Notes: a model not told the origin generated them from the letters alone. 64,000 nucleotides of DNA from Flavobacterium psychraerolatum (GCF_025960985.1 NZ_JAOQMX010000003.1:1-64000); one strand, 5' to 3'; shown: positions 19,661-28,695, numbered from the stretch's first letter. Made by a program: numbers and translations.

Positions 19661-20829
19661 TGTGCTCCAACACCAAACAAAGACAATTTACCAAACATCA
19701 TTTTTCTCCCTATTTTTGAATGTTTTAAATAATCTTGCACAAATTGATATTGTTCTTCACTGTTGTGCAAAGCATCATTAATTTGTCTTTTTAAGGTCGA
19801 TAAAGCTACTTTGTTTTCAGCTCCAACATCACCTATAGCATACACATCCTCTTGACATTTGGTCAATTTTTCTTTGGATTCTCGTGCTTTTAGTACCAAG
19901 TCTTCATCTGAGATAATAGGATTAAATTTTTTATTTCGATAGACAACCAAATCATTCAAATAGACAATGGCTTGATTGTAATTTGTTACAAGGCGATTCA
20001 TTTTATCAACTCCTGAATTCAATCGGGCAGCAGATGCATTCTTCTTTATCACTGTTAAATAAGCAGTAACCACGGGAAGTTTATACCCATTGTTTTCGAT
20101 TCGTTGCACGACTTCGAAAAAACGATCCATCTCTGATAAAGTTTGGTATCGAATAATTTCTTGTTCAAAATCAAACTTTACTTTTGCAGCAGTTTTTGTT
20201 ATTTTATTCGAAATAAAAGTATCAAAAGTAATCGGACTAGCTGAAAATTGCCATAAATAGTCAAAAGGAAGATGAGATTCCACCATCAAACTTGGCGCTA
20301 CCTTATAATAACTATTATTTAGTTTTTTGACAAAAATACCATTTTGTATACCACCAGCACCCCAAGTAGGATCTGCCAGAAACCATTTACCATCCATCTC
20401 GACTGCACACCATGCATGTGCAAGAGTATTCACTTTATCTCCTTGTTTTACCATCCCATCAATAATGAAATTTTTTATTTTTAAATCGGTAGTGATGGCA
20501 TGAAAAACCTCTGCATAATGAATACATACACCTTGGTGTGATTTCAAAGTATTGTTAATTTTTTCTTGACTCGTTTCGAGGCTATTATCGACCAACATAT
20601 TTTTCACATCATAGCTGATGTTGGTTGCCGTCCAATAAAAAACGGCTCGAAGTTTATCTTCGTCCGTTTTAAAATTGGCATTGATATAAGTGGCTATTTT
20701 TGCAGTAGTAGTTATAAAATCGGCTGGAATAACAGCCATTTTCTTATCTACACTATCATATTTTGGATTAATTTGACAAAAAACACCAAAAGAAACAAGA
20801 AAACAGAGTACCATTAATTGAAGCTTCAT
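19657..20829 (-). CDS. Secreted transglutaminase-like protein
   Basis: A 390-residue exported protein with signal peptide MKLQLMVLCFLVSFGVFCQ. The transglutaminase-core triad is visible as HQGVCIHYAEV (Cys), TLAHAWCAVE (His) and FLADPTWGAG (Asp), between residues about 95 and 160. The remaining C-terminal part is helical with no recognised domain. Such proteins are usually periplasmic proteases or amide hydrolases. The HIT gene lies 10 bases upstream, so it is probably in a greA-HIT-transglutaminase transcription unit. Confidence 0.87.
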   Translation of the reverse strand: MKLQLMVLCFLVSFGVFCQINPKYDSVDKKMAVIPADFITTTAKIATYINANFKTDEDKLRAVFYWTATNISYDVKNMLVDNSLETSQEKINNTLKSHQGVCIHYAEVFHAITTDLKIKNFIIDGMVKQGDKVNTLAHAWCAVEMDGKWFLADPTWGAGGIQNGIFVKKLNNSYYKVAPSLMVESHLPFDYLWQFSASPITFDTFISNKITKTAAKVKFDFEQEIIRYQTLSEMDRFFEVVQRIENNGYKLPVVTAYLTVIKKNASAARLNSGVDKMNRLVTNYNQAIVYLNDLVVYRNKKFNPIISDEDLVLKARESKEKLTKCQEDVYAIGDVGAENKVALSTLKRQINDALHNSEEQYQFVQDYLKHSKIGRKMMFGKLSLFGVGAH

Positions 20830-20839
20830 TTTTTACCTC

Positions 20840-21229
20840 TTATAAATTTGACCGAATGGCTGCTGCCAAACTTTCAAACTCTTCTTTAGTCATTTTCACT
20901 TTCGATATAAAACGCATATCCTCCATATTACTTATAGGCACAAGATGTACGTGGGCATGTGGGACCTCTAGTCCAATCACAGACAACCCTATCCTATTAC
21001 ACGGAATCGTTTTCTCTATAGCCAAAGCTACTTTTCGAGAAAAATGCATTAAACCCATATAATGCTCTTCGTCTAAGTCGAATAGTTTATCTACTTCAAC
21101 CTTAGGTATACAAAGTGTATGTCCTTTGGTATTTGGATTTACATCCAAAAAAGCAAAATAATCATCGTTTTCTGCAATTTTATAACATGGAATTTCGCCC
21201 TTTATAATTTTAGTAAAAATAGAACTCAT
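20840..21229 (-). CDS. HIT-family nucleotide-binding protein
   Basis: A 129-residue protein with the histidine triad HAHVHLVPI near residue 98 and the upstream blocks FTKIIKGEIPCYKI and FLDVNPNTKGHTLCIPK. It is a probable Hint-type nucleoside phosphoramidase or dinucleotide hydrolase. It lies between greA and the transglutaminase gene on the same strand. Confidence 0.93.
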   Translation of the reverse strand: MSSIFTKIIKGEIPCYKIAENDDYFAFLDVNPNTKGHTLCIPKVEVDKLFDLDEEHYMGLMHFSRKVALAIEKTIPCNRIGLSVIGLEVPHAHVHLVPISNMEDMRFISKVKMTKEEFESLAAAIRSNL

Positions 21230-21306
21230 CTTTTTTTATTTTTAATTTGCACCATCCAATATTCCAATTGATTTCACCAATTGAGGTTGATTATTGTCTT
21301 TTGAAC

Positions 21307-21783
21307 TTAGTCTCTAGAAATCTCTACAATTTCAAATTTTATAGTACCGTTAGGCACAGTAATTTCTGCTACATCACCTACTGATTTCCCTAGTAATCCT
21401 TTTCCAATTGGAGAAGTTACAGAGATTTTTCCTGTTTTCAAATCGGCTTCACTTTCAGCTACAAGAGTGTAGTTCATTTCCATTCCGTTTGCTTGGTTTT
21501 TAATTTTTACTTTCGACAAAACCAATACCTTAGATAAGTCAAGATTTGTTTCATCAATCAAACGCGCATTCGAATGTACTTCTTCCAATTTTGAAATACG
21601 CATTTCTAACATTCCCTGTGCTTCTTTGGCAGCATCATATTCTGCGTTTTCAGACAAATCACCTTTATCTCTTGCTTCAGCAATATCAGCAGATGCTTTT
21701 GGACGCATGACCGACTTCAAGTAATCTAACTCTTCTCTTAATTTTTTTAATCCTTCAGCTGTATAATAAGATATTGCGCTCAT
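21307..21783 (-). CDS. greA: Transcription elongation factor GreA
   Basis: Binds RNA polymerase through the secondary channel and stimulates cleavage of backtracked RNA. The 158-residue product has the N-terminal coiled coil, whose tip carries the acidic DLSENAEYDAAKEAQ signature, and the C-terminal FKBP-like domain (SPIGKGLLGKSVGD). Its leader contains a promoter and a terminator-like hairpin within 60 bases of the ATG (see those entries). Confidence 0.96.
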   Translation of the reverse strand: MSAISYYTAEGLKKLREELDYLKSVMRPKASADIAEARDKGDLSENAEYDAAKEAQGMLEMRISKLEEVHSNARLIDETNLDLSKVLVLSKVKIKNQANGMEMNYTLVAESEADLKTGKISVTSPIGKGLLGKSVGDVAEITVPNGTIKFEIVEISRD

Positions 21784-21805
21784 AGTTGTATGGTTTATAT
21801 AAATA

Positions 21806-21831
21806 GAAAAAATCCCATCAGGACGGGATTT
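21806..21831 (-). terminator. Terminator-like hairpin in the greA leader
   Basis: Minus-strand arms AAATCCC (21831-21825) and GGGATTT (21816-21810) enclose an 8-base loop and run into T6. The hairpin starts within a few bases of the predicted transcription start and ends 23 bases before the greA ATG. It may attenuate greA or yield a very short RNA. Confidence 0.7.
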
Positions 21832-21838
21832 CTTTTTA

Positions 21839-21866
21839 CAAAGATAGTATTATTTTTCTTAGTCAA
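21839..21866 (-). promoter_or_regulatory. greA: Promoter of greA
   Basis: On the minus strand TTG (21866-21864) is followed after 17 bases by TATCTTTG (21846-21839). This matches the Bacteroidota consensus in both boxes and spacing. Confidence 0.75.
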
Positions 21867-22176
21867 AAATTATACCGATTCAATATTTAATATCATCGGA
21901 TTGGTTGGTATTTTTTTAATATTCTTTTGGTCTCTTAGCTAAATAATCTCTGTTGATTTATAAATTAATTTGATAAAAAATAGCTTTACGACTAGAATCA
22001 AAGTTAAATAAATTAAATTTGTTTGACTAATGGTTTCGTCATATTTAAACAACAAGATAATCATTGTCTATGTTTTTTATTTGTAATACTACCAAATTAT
22101 TAAAATAAAATATAATAACTCTACAATGAATGATCAAATTTGGAGTTAATACCATAACCAAGTTCAAAACAAACAG
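21867..22176. other. Gene-free stretch between greA promoter and lipoprotein
   Basis: Very A/T-rich, no reading frame or repeat recognised. It must hold the promoter for the plus-strand lipoprotein, but no clear TAnnTTTG box close to 22177 stands out. Confidence 0.35.
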
Positions 22177-22590
22177 ATGAAAAAAATACTTATTGCACTA
22201 CTCTTTTTAGGATTTATTTCGAGCTGTTCCACCAATGGAATTAGCAATAACAATCCCTATATCCCCAGCTATTCAATCAACTTAAGCATCAACACAGATT
22301 TACCTGCTTACACCAAGTTAACATTCGCAAGTAATGCCATATATTATGCTGGTGTTGGCGCCAAAGGCATCTACATATTCAATACAGGAAGTGGCTACAA
22401 TGCTTTTGATGCTGCTTGTCCTAATCAATCTTTAAGCGCTTGCTCCACCATGACTCTCAAAGGAATTAACCTCGTTTGTCCTTGCGATAACGAAGAATAC
22501 AGCTTATTCTCTGGACTTAGCACATTAAAATACCCTCTAAAACAATATCGAGTTGAAATAAATGGAGCTATTATAAGAGTTACCAATTAA
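22177..22590 (+). CDS. Lipoprotein with degenerate Rieske-like domain
   Basis: A 137-residue lipoprotein (GFISSCS lipobox, Cys17). Residues about 45-137 follow the Rieske fold pattern: strands, then CPN at 81-83, then CPCDNEEYSLFSG from 101, then YPLKQYRVEINGAIIRV. In a true Rieske protein the ligand motifs are CxH and CxxH. Here both His are replaced (Asn83, Asp104), so a 2Fe-2S cluster is unlikely to bind in the usual way. The gene is monocistronic and ends at a strong bidirectional terminator. Confidence 0.8.
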   Translation: MKKILIALLFLGFISSCSTNGISNNNPYIPSYSINLSINTDLPAYTKLTFASNAIYYAGVGAKGIYIFNTGSGYNAFDAACPNQSLSACSTMTLKGINLVCPCDNEEYSLFSGLSTLKYPLKQYRVEINGAIIRVTN

Positions 22591-22633
22591 AACTAAAAAA
22601 GCCTGAAAATAATATTTTCGGGCTTTTTTAGTT
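22591..22633. terminator. Bidirectional terminator
   Basis: A 20-base stem (22591-22610 with 22614-22633, one G-T pair) around a 3-base loop, with A6 and T6 runs inside the arms. It separates the convergent lipoprotein and TonB receptor genes. Confidence 0.92.
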
Positions 22634-22648
22634 TTATTCGTAGTTAAT

Positions 22649-24856
22649 CTAGAATTTTAATGTCATTCCAACTAAGACATTTATACCTGCTTGAGGGTAA
22701 TAGTAAACATAACCACCTCCATAATCGGCTCCATTTGAAACATACGAACGGTTTAAGAAATTATTAAGCAAACCATTGATTGTAATTGATTTGAAAACTG
22801 ATTTTGGAAAAATAGTATAACTCACATTAAAATCATTAACAAAGTAATTCGCTAACTCTCCTTGATGATCTTCAATGTTATTCAAAAATTGACTTCCAAC
22901 AAATTTAGAAAGCAAATTCAATTGTAAATTGGCTATTGGAGTATATGAAATACTATTTCCAGCAATTAATTTGGGAGAAAATGCAATATCTGTATTCCCT
23001 AAATTGGTCACTGTACCATCATCATTGTCCAAATTAAAGTTTACATTTTTATTATCACTTAAAGTAATATTCGGTCGAATACTCCATTTTTTATTCAATA
23101 GAAAATTAGCATCTATCTCTAACCCTAATCTATAGCTTTTCCCTACATTTTTACGAATAGGGTTTCCTACATTATCCAATTTACCCGTTAATACAAGTTG
23201 ATCTTTATAACCCATATAATACCCATTCACGTTCAAACTAGATTTGGATGTTCCAAATCTCCATCCTAGTTCAAAGTCATTTAATTTCTCAGGTTTTACA
23301 CTCCCCCCTTTATAGTCAGAGCGATTAGGCTCACGATTCGCACGTGCATAGGAGAAATAAAATTTATTATACTTATTTAAATCGTAATTTAATCCTGCTT
23401 TTGGGTTAAAAAAGTTAAAACTATCATTTACAAGTCCCGTATCTACACTATTGGCTTTATAATGCACATTACGCAATTGAAGATCTCCATAAAAACTAAT
23501 TTTATCCGTGATTTGATAATTTGCTTTAGCAAAAAAATTAGCATCGTTTTTAGTAGATTTATTGACATCTCTTAAATCTCCATATTGACTATTTGATGGG
23601 TATTGAAGCCATAAAAGCTCTGTATAATGCATTCCTTCATAACGATTCACTCCACCTCCAAGAATTACATCCAAGTTCTCTTCTTTGTAATTAGCAGAAA
23701 AAGTAGTTCCGTAGAAATCATTATTTAACCATTTTCTTCTAGTGTAATCAGTCGAATTGATAACCTTACCATTTACTGTTATTGGATCTAACCCTAAAAA
23801 GGAATATTGAGCATCATCTTCATAATAAATAGAAGTATATTTATAATCGTCAACAAACTCTTCATAATACCCTTTCCCTTTGGTATAATGAAAAGCTAAA
23901 TTGGTATTCCAATGTTTAGACACTTTTTCATTCCAATGTAATTGTGCATGATCTTGTTGATAGTTATCTACTTGATTATTATAAAAACCTTGCAAATTAC
24001 CCTTATCATCAAACTTTTCTCCAGAAGAGTTATAAGTTCTATCAGTTGCTAACGTAGCAGCATCTACCCCATTCCAAGATTGATATGTTCTTTCGGTACC
24101 TCCAAAAACTAAGGCCTTTATTAAAGTTGTATTCCCTATATAAGTACCTTGTAAAAAATAAGATTTTAAATCAGAACTTGCTCTATCAACGTAACCATCC
24201 GATTTTAAAGTTGACAAACGTCCTGCTAGTTCGAAGTGATCATTCATTAATCCAGTACTAAATTTAACAGTATGTTTTTGAGTATTGAAACTTCCGTAAG
24301 AATTGGAAACCTCACCATTGCTTGCTTTTGCATAATTATCGGTCAACATATTTAAACTAGCACCAAAAGCTCCGGCACCATTAGTCGATGTCCCTACACC
24401 ACGTTGCAATTGCAAACTTTGAACTGATGAAGCAAAATCCGGCATATTTACCCAAAAAGTACCATGACTTTCTGAATCATTATACGGAATTCCGTTGATT
24501 GTTACATTCACACGAGTCGCATCACTACCACGCACTCGGATTCCTGTATACCCCACACCAGTACCAGCATCACTAGTCGTTACCACAGAAGGCATATAAT
24601 TCATCAAAATTGGAATATCCTGTCCTAGATTTCGAGGTGCAATATCTTTCTTGTCTAAATTACTAAAACTCATGGGTGTTTTATCATTGACACGAATAGC
24701 CGAAATCAACACCTCATCTAGTTTATTCAGATTGGTAGAATCTTTTACTTGAGCGAAAGAAAAAAAAGAGAACAGATAACAGATAACAGATAATACTAAA
24801 GGCTTACTTTGTGCCCTTGTGCCTTTGAGGCAAGAAGAAATAAACTTTGTAATCAT
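22649..24856 (-). CDS. TonB-dependent receptor, predicted thiamine uptake
   Basis: A 735-residue outer-membrane receptor with signal region ending SFAQ, plug domain (about residues 55-165: SAIRVNDKTPMSFSNLDKK, IRVRGSDATRVNVTINGIPY, LQRGVGTSTNGAGAFGAS) and a barrel ending in LVGMTLKF. The ATG at 24856 is chosen; an upstream in-frame TTG (24886) lies in the riboswitch expression platform. The TPP riboswitch directly upstream indicates that expression falls when TPP is high. Transport of thiamine or a phosphate ester is inferred from that, as for the thiamine-regulated receptors predicted in other Bacteroidota. Confidence 0.9.
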   Translation of the reverse strand: MITKFISSCLKGTRAQSKPLVLSVICYLFSFFSFAQVKDSTNLNKLDEVLISAIRVNDKTPMSFSNLDKKDIAPRNLGQDIPILMNYMPSVVTTSDAGTGVGYTGIRVRGSDATRVNVTINGIPYNDSESHGTFWVNMPDFASSVQSLQLQRGVGTSTNGAGAFGASLNMLTDNYAKASNGEVSNSYGSFNTQKHTVKFSTGLMNDHFELAGRLSTLKSDGYVDRASSDLKSYFLQGTYIGNTTLIKALVFGGTERTYQSWNGVDAATLATDRTYNSSGEKFDDKGNLQGFYNNQVDNYQQDHAQLHWNEKVSKHWNTNLAFHYTKGKGYYEEFVDDYKYTSIYYEDDAQYSFLGLDPITVNGKVINSTDYTRRKWLNNDFYGTTFSANYKEENLDVILGGGVNRYEGMHYTELLWLQYPSNSQYGDLRDVNKSTKNDANFFAKANYQITDKISFYGDLQLRNVHYKANSVDTGLVNDSFNFFNPKAGLNYDLNKYNKFYFSYARANREPNRSDYKGGSVKPEKLNDFELGWRFGTSKSSLNVNGYYMGYKDQLVLTGKLDNVGNPIRKNVGKSYRLGLEIDANFLLNKKWSIRPNITLSDNKNVNFNLDNDDGTVTNLGNTDIAFSPKLIAGNSISYTPIANLQLNLLSKFVGSQFLNNIEDHQGELANYFVNDFNVSYTIFPKSVFKSITINGLLNNFLNRSYVSNGADYGGGYVYYYPQAGINVLVGMTLKF

Positions 24857-24875
24857 TCGTAAAAATATTACGAAT
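24854..24875 (-). promoter_or_regulatory. Hairpin masking the receptor start codon
   Basis: On the minus strand ATTCGTAA (24875-24868) pairs with TTACGAAT (24862-24855) around TATTT. The AT of the start codon is part of the right arm. This could block translation as the output of the upstream TPP riboswitch. Confidence 0.6.
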
Positions 24876-24949
24876 AAAAGGGGCAATTATTCAATTATTA
24901 ATTGCTTTTTCACACTTATTCATCAACTACATTAGTATTTGACAAAACT

Positions 24950-25045
24950 TTTTCCCTTGACAACATTACTCGTCCAGGTTCGTTGGGTATAATCTCAGCC
25001 TAACCTTCTGGATTGTTTTCAGAATTAAAGCACCCCTTTGAGACG
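24950..25045 (-). promoter_or_regulatory. TPP riboswitch upstream of the TonB receptor
   Basis: Read on the minus strand the conserved TPP aptamer blocks occur in order: AAAGGGGTGC, GGCTGAGATTATACCC, GAACCTGGACGAGTAATG, CAAGGGAAA. A TACCTTTG -7 box lies immediately upstream (25056-25049). The aptamer ends about 95 bases before the receptor ATG. Confidence 0.9.
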
Positions 25046-25133
25046 GCGCAAAGGTAAAAAAGAAACCGTTCAAAAAAACTTTTTTCTTAATTTTTTCTTA
25101 ATTAAAAAATAAAGAAAACTAAAAACCAGAGCA

Positions 25134-25535
25134 TCAATGCTCTGGCGTCTTTCTAGTTTTCTTTATTTCTGATGTGTTTTTCTTATCTTTAATCCGCTTC
25201 CTAATAGCAGATTTGGGTATTCTGGTCACTTTTCTAATCTTAGGTATAATTAGCCCTTGTTCAATAATTTTCAAAAAACGTTTGATAACGATGCTTTTAT
25301 TTTTTAGTTGCGAACGGTCTTCATCACATTGCAACATCAATATATTCTCAGCCGTCAGTCTAGATTGCAACTTCGATTCCAATAGCGTTTTTTCTCTTTC
25401 TGTAAGTGCTTGTGACTGATTTAAATCAAAAGTCAAAATAACTTTTGAAGAGACTTTGTTTACATTTTGCCCCCCTGCCCCACTACTTCGTACTGCTTTG
25501 AACTGCAGCTCTGCTATTATTTTTTGAACATCCAT
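25134..25535 (-). CDS. arfB: Alternative ribosome-rescue factor ArfB (YaeJ-like)
   Basis: A peptidyl-tRNA hydrolase that releases ribosomes stalled at mRNA ends. The 133-residue product has only the catalytic domain of a release factor, with the GGQ loop in SSGAGGQNVNKVSSKV (residues about 16-30), and a basic tail (KSAIRKRIKDKK, KKTRKTPEH) expected to enter the empty mRNA channel. The DUF4301 gene ends 3 bases upstream on the same strand. Confidence 0.92.
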   Translation of the reverse strand: MDVQKIIAELQFKAVRSSGAGGQNVNKVSSKVILTFDLNQSQALTEREKTLLESKLQSRLTAENILMLQCDEDRSQLKNKSIVIKRFLKIIEQGLIIPKIRKVTRIPKSAIRKRIKDKKNTSEIKKTRKTPEH

Positions 25536-25538
25536 TAT

Positions 25539-27119
25539 TTAAGGTCTTTGATGCGCTTCTTTCAACAAATCGTTGACTGTTTTTACCGGATTAAATGTAA
25601 CCAAAGGTACTTGAACAAAAATAGTCAACCATTCTGCCATAGCACCATTCCATAAACCTGGAAGTTCGTAGGCTTTGATTGGTTTACCTCCAATATTTTT
25701 CTCTACAATAAATCCACTATTATGATCCACAAACTTATTCAAGTCAAATTTCTCTCCTTTGAAGTTTTTGATTACACAAACCAAATCTACAGGATTAAAA
25801 TGTGTCGCCTCTTGAAGAATATTCGATTGCTTTCGGCTCCCAAGATCCACTTGTGTAGACTCCACAATTTGCAATGAGATTTCGTTTTTTTCATTTCGAA
25901 CCCAAAAAGGGCCTCCACCCGGCTCTCCTTCGTTCTTCACCATTCCGCATACACGCATTGGTCTGTCCAAGGCTTTTTTGATTGATTTCAATTGACTTTT
26001 AAAAGTGAAATCGTAAAAATTAATTCCCATATCGCGGTTTAGCTTCTCCTTGAAAAATGCAACAACTTCTGGAATCTGATCTTCCGTCAGTTCTCCATTT
26101 TCAATTTGTTTTAGATAACCAAAAACGCCTTGTTGCACATCCAGTAAAATCCCGGCAAGTGCTTTTTTATACAAGGCGACATTTTCATTATTATGAAGAA
26201 TGACATTGTCAATGTTTTTAATAAAAACTATATCTGCATCAAATTGATTTAAATTATCAATCAAAGCTCCATGTCCACCTGGTCTAAACACCAACTGACC
26301 TACATTATCTCTAAAAGGCTCATCGTTCATATCGACAGCAATAGTGTCTGTGCTTTTATTTTGAAAAGAATACGATACATCTACAGATGTCTGTGTTTCT
26401 CTCTCAACCAAATGTTTAATGGTATTAATAATGCCTTCAAATGACGACTTATGATCTTCGGAAACTGTAAAATGCAGGTTCGAAATTCCATTTACGCTTG
26501 AATAATAACCACATTCGTATAAATGTTCTTCAATTGGAGTTGCAATATTGTTTAAATAAACATGAAAAGGTAAAATTCCTTTTGGCTTATTTGAATAATC
26601 AAAATAGTCTGGAGACATTAACATTTTGATAAAAGAGTAATTTTTTTTATCTCTCGTAAATGATCTAAAATCAGGATAAACTTCTTTCAACTTAGCATAC
26701 ACCTCATCATAAAACGGAAACTTATCCATACCTACAATAAAAATAGCAATATCGTAAGCCATGTAACGATTGACATAAGCATTGATGGAATCTTTTTCGA
26801 CATCAAACTTATTCAAAAATGTATTCAAGAATTTAAACATTCTAGTAGCAGCACCAGATGCTGGAACAAATTTTAGAAGTTTAAGATTAGTTTTATTCGC
26901 ATCAAAAAATAATGCCCGATTTTCAAAATCAGCATCTGATAAATCAATGATACCGTTACCTAATCTAGCAGGTTCTACAAGATTCGTTTTAGCAATACCA
27001 TTTTTAAAAAAATCTAGTTGTTTTTCAACGTTTTCTAACGAAATTCCGTGTGCCTCAAGTTGTTTACCATCTGCTTCCGAAAAACCTAACTCAGCCAAAT
27101 CTATCTTACTATCTTCCAT
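25539..27119 (-). CDS. DUF4301 family protein
   Basis: A 526-residue cytoplasmic protein matching DUF4301, a Bacteroidota family with nucleotidyltransferase-like features. Visible blocks are KFVPASGAATRMFKFLN (about 80-97), GILPFHVYLNN, FRPGGHGALIDNLNQFDADI and CGMVKNEGEPGGGPFWV. The PASGAATRM segment resembles the nucleotide loop of sugar-phosphate nucleotidyltransferases. No reaction is assigned. It is immediately upstream of arfB (3-base gap). Confidence 0.85.
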   Translation of the reverse strand: MEDSKIDLAELGFSEADGKQLEAHGISLENVEKQLDFFKNGIAKTNLVEPARLGNGIIDLSDADFENRALFFDANKTNLKLLKFVPASGAATRMFKFLNTFLNKFDVEKDSINAYVNRYMAYDIAIFIVGMDKFPFYDEVYAKLKEVYPDFRSFTRDKKNYSFIKMLMSPDYFDYSNKPKGILPFHVYLNNIATPIEEHLYECGYYSSVNGISNLHFTVSEDHKSSFEGIINTIKHLVERETQTSVDVSYSFQNKSTDTIAVDMNDEPFRDNVGQLVFRPGGHGALIDNLNQFDADIVFIKNIDNVILHNNENVALYKKALAGILLDVQQGVFGYLKQIENGELTEDQIPEVVAFFKEKLNRDMGINFYDFTFKSQLKSIKKALDRPMRVCGMVKNEGEPGGGPFWVRNEKNEISLQIVESTQVDLGSRKQSNILQEATHFNPVDLVCVIKNFKGEKFDLNKFVDHNSGFIVEKNIGGKPIKAYELPGLWNGAMAEWLTIFVQVPLVTFNPVKTVNDLLKEAHQRP

Positions 27120-27210
27120 CTTAATTTTATCTTTATAATTTTATTTACGAAATACCTTTCTTAAATAATAATTCAAATTTAACATTTTATTGTATTGTAT
27201 TCAAAATACG

Positions 27211-27822
27211 CTACTCACTTTTTATTATTTTTTTCCACTCAAGATAAGCAACTACCGCCAATCCTGTAAAAATCAAATATTGTAATGACAACATTCCTAA
27301 GCCTCTATATCCATATAAAGGAGCTGCAATTGCATCTCCAACAATCCACAATGTCCAATTTTCAATTTTTTTATTGGCCATGAACCACATTCCCGTAAAA
27401 AATAATCCAGATGTAAAGATGTCGATATAATTGTCCCAATGAATTTTGTAATCAAAAACCGCGTAAACTGCGTACACTACAGCAATTGTTAAGCCAAAAA
27501 GCAAGAAACCAACTATTTTTTCTTTTCTATTAGTCCTCGAAATTGGCAAAACGGCTCCAGCTCTACCTTTTGCAGACCATTTATACCAACCATAAATGCT
27601 CATCACACTAAAATAAGCATTAATTAACATGTCTCCCAAATAACCAGCGACAAATAGCAAAAACATGGTAATCACTGTTGCTATTAATCCAATGGGATAG
27701 ACTAATATATTTTCTTTTCTGGCCAATAGTACGCTCCAAATACCACAAACGAATGCTATAAATTCTAATATTATTTGATACTGTGGTGTATCTTGATATG
27801 CATCTAAAAAAAAGTCTAACAT
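27211..27822 (-). CDS. PnuC-family vitamin transporter
   Basis: A 203-residue inner-membrane protein with about seven hydrophobic segments and the PnuC blocks IWSVLLARKENILVYPIG, NAYFSVMSIYGWYKW and WMVGDAI-like LWIVGDAIAAPLYGYRGL. PnuC proteins carry nicotinamide riboside, and the PnuT branch carries thiamine. A TPP-regulated receptor lies three genes away, so thiamine is possible, but no riboswitch precedes this gene. Its ATG overlaps the stop of the GGGP synthase gene by one base (TAATG), indicating translational coupling. Confidence 0.85.
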   Translation of the reverse strand: MLDFFLDAYQDTPQYQIILEFIAFVCGIWSVLLARKENILVYPIGLIATVITMFLLFVAGYLGDMLINAYFSVMSIYGWYKWSAKGRAGAVLPISRTNRKEKIVGFLLFGLTIAVVYAVYAVFDYKIHWDNYIDIFTSGLFFTGMWFMANKKIENWTLWIVGDAIAAPLYGYRGLGMLSLQYLIFTGLAVVAYLEWKKIIKSE

Positions 27823-28577
27823 TATATAATTTTATAATTATCAAATTGAGGGGGATATTCAAAAAAACAACTATCCTTTTCAAAGGCTGTCCCAATAACA
27901 ACCACATCTGCACCTACTTCATACATGATCTTTATTTCGTCCATAGACGTGATTCCACCTCCTACGATTAAAGGAATTTCAATATTATCTGCCACCAACC
28001 GAACCATTTCAAGAGGAACAGACTGCTCTGCTCCACTTCCTGCTTCTAAATAAATCAATTTATTTCCTAACATTTCGCCAGCCAATGCTGTCGCTAGAAC
28101 AATATCATAATCACTACGATTCAAAGGCTTGGTTTTACTTACTTTTTCGACTGCTGTTTTTGTACCACTTTCTATCAAAACATAACCAGTTGGAATAATT
28201 TCGAGTTGGGTTTTTTTCAAAAACGGTGCTGCTTTTACTTGGTGTTCAATCAAAAAATCTGGGTTGCGGCCAGAAAGTAACGAGAGAAATAATATTCCAT
28301 CTGCCTCATTAGATATTTGCGAAGGATCTCCTGGAAACAAAATGATTGGCAAACTAACTTTTTGTTTTAATCGAATAATCAATTCATCAATTCTTTTGGA
28401 TGTAACTAGGCTTCCTCCAATAAACACATGGGTTGCAGGAGAATAATTTATTTTATCAGAAAGTGAATCTAGGGTATCCCAAACAATTTTGTCTGGATCT
28501 AACAATATGACTAACAACTTCTTTTTAGTAAATTTACATTCTAATATTTCTTGGTATATCTTGTTGTTCTTTTGCAT
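27822..28577 (-). CDS. Geranylgeranylglyceryl phosphate synthase family (PcrB-like)
   Basis: TIM-barrel prenyltransferase that joins a polyprenyl diphosphate to glycerol-1-phosphate. The 251-residue product has LLDPDKIVWDTL, IGGSLVTSKRIDELI, ILFPGDPSQIS, FLSLLSGRNPDFLIE, TGYVLIESG, IYLEAGSG and IPLIVGGGITS. The ATG at 28577 is preferred over an in-frame TTG at 28628. The chain length of the prenyl substrate cannot be read from the sequence. It is coupled to the pnuC-like gene. Confidence 0.9.
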   Translation of the reverse strand: MQKNNKIYQEILECKFTKKKLLVILLDPDKIVWDTLDSLSDKINYSPATHVFIGGSLVTSKRIDELIIRLKQKVSLPIILFPGDPSQISNEADGILFLSLLSGRNPDFLIEHQVKAAPFLKKTQLEIIPTGYVLIESGTKTAVEKVSKTKPLNRSDYDIVLATALAGEMLGNKLIYLEAGSGAEQSVPLEMVRLVADNIEIPLIVGGGITSMDEIKIMYEVGADVVVIGTAFEKDSCFFEYPPQFDNYKII

Positions 28578-28695
28578 CTGGTTGTAAAAGTAGCGGTTTT
28601 TTTCTAAAAGATTTACAGCGTTTTTCAAATGACTTTAATCTATTTCTATTTTATAAGACATGATTATAATCATATAATGACTTTAATTATAAAGC

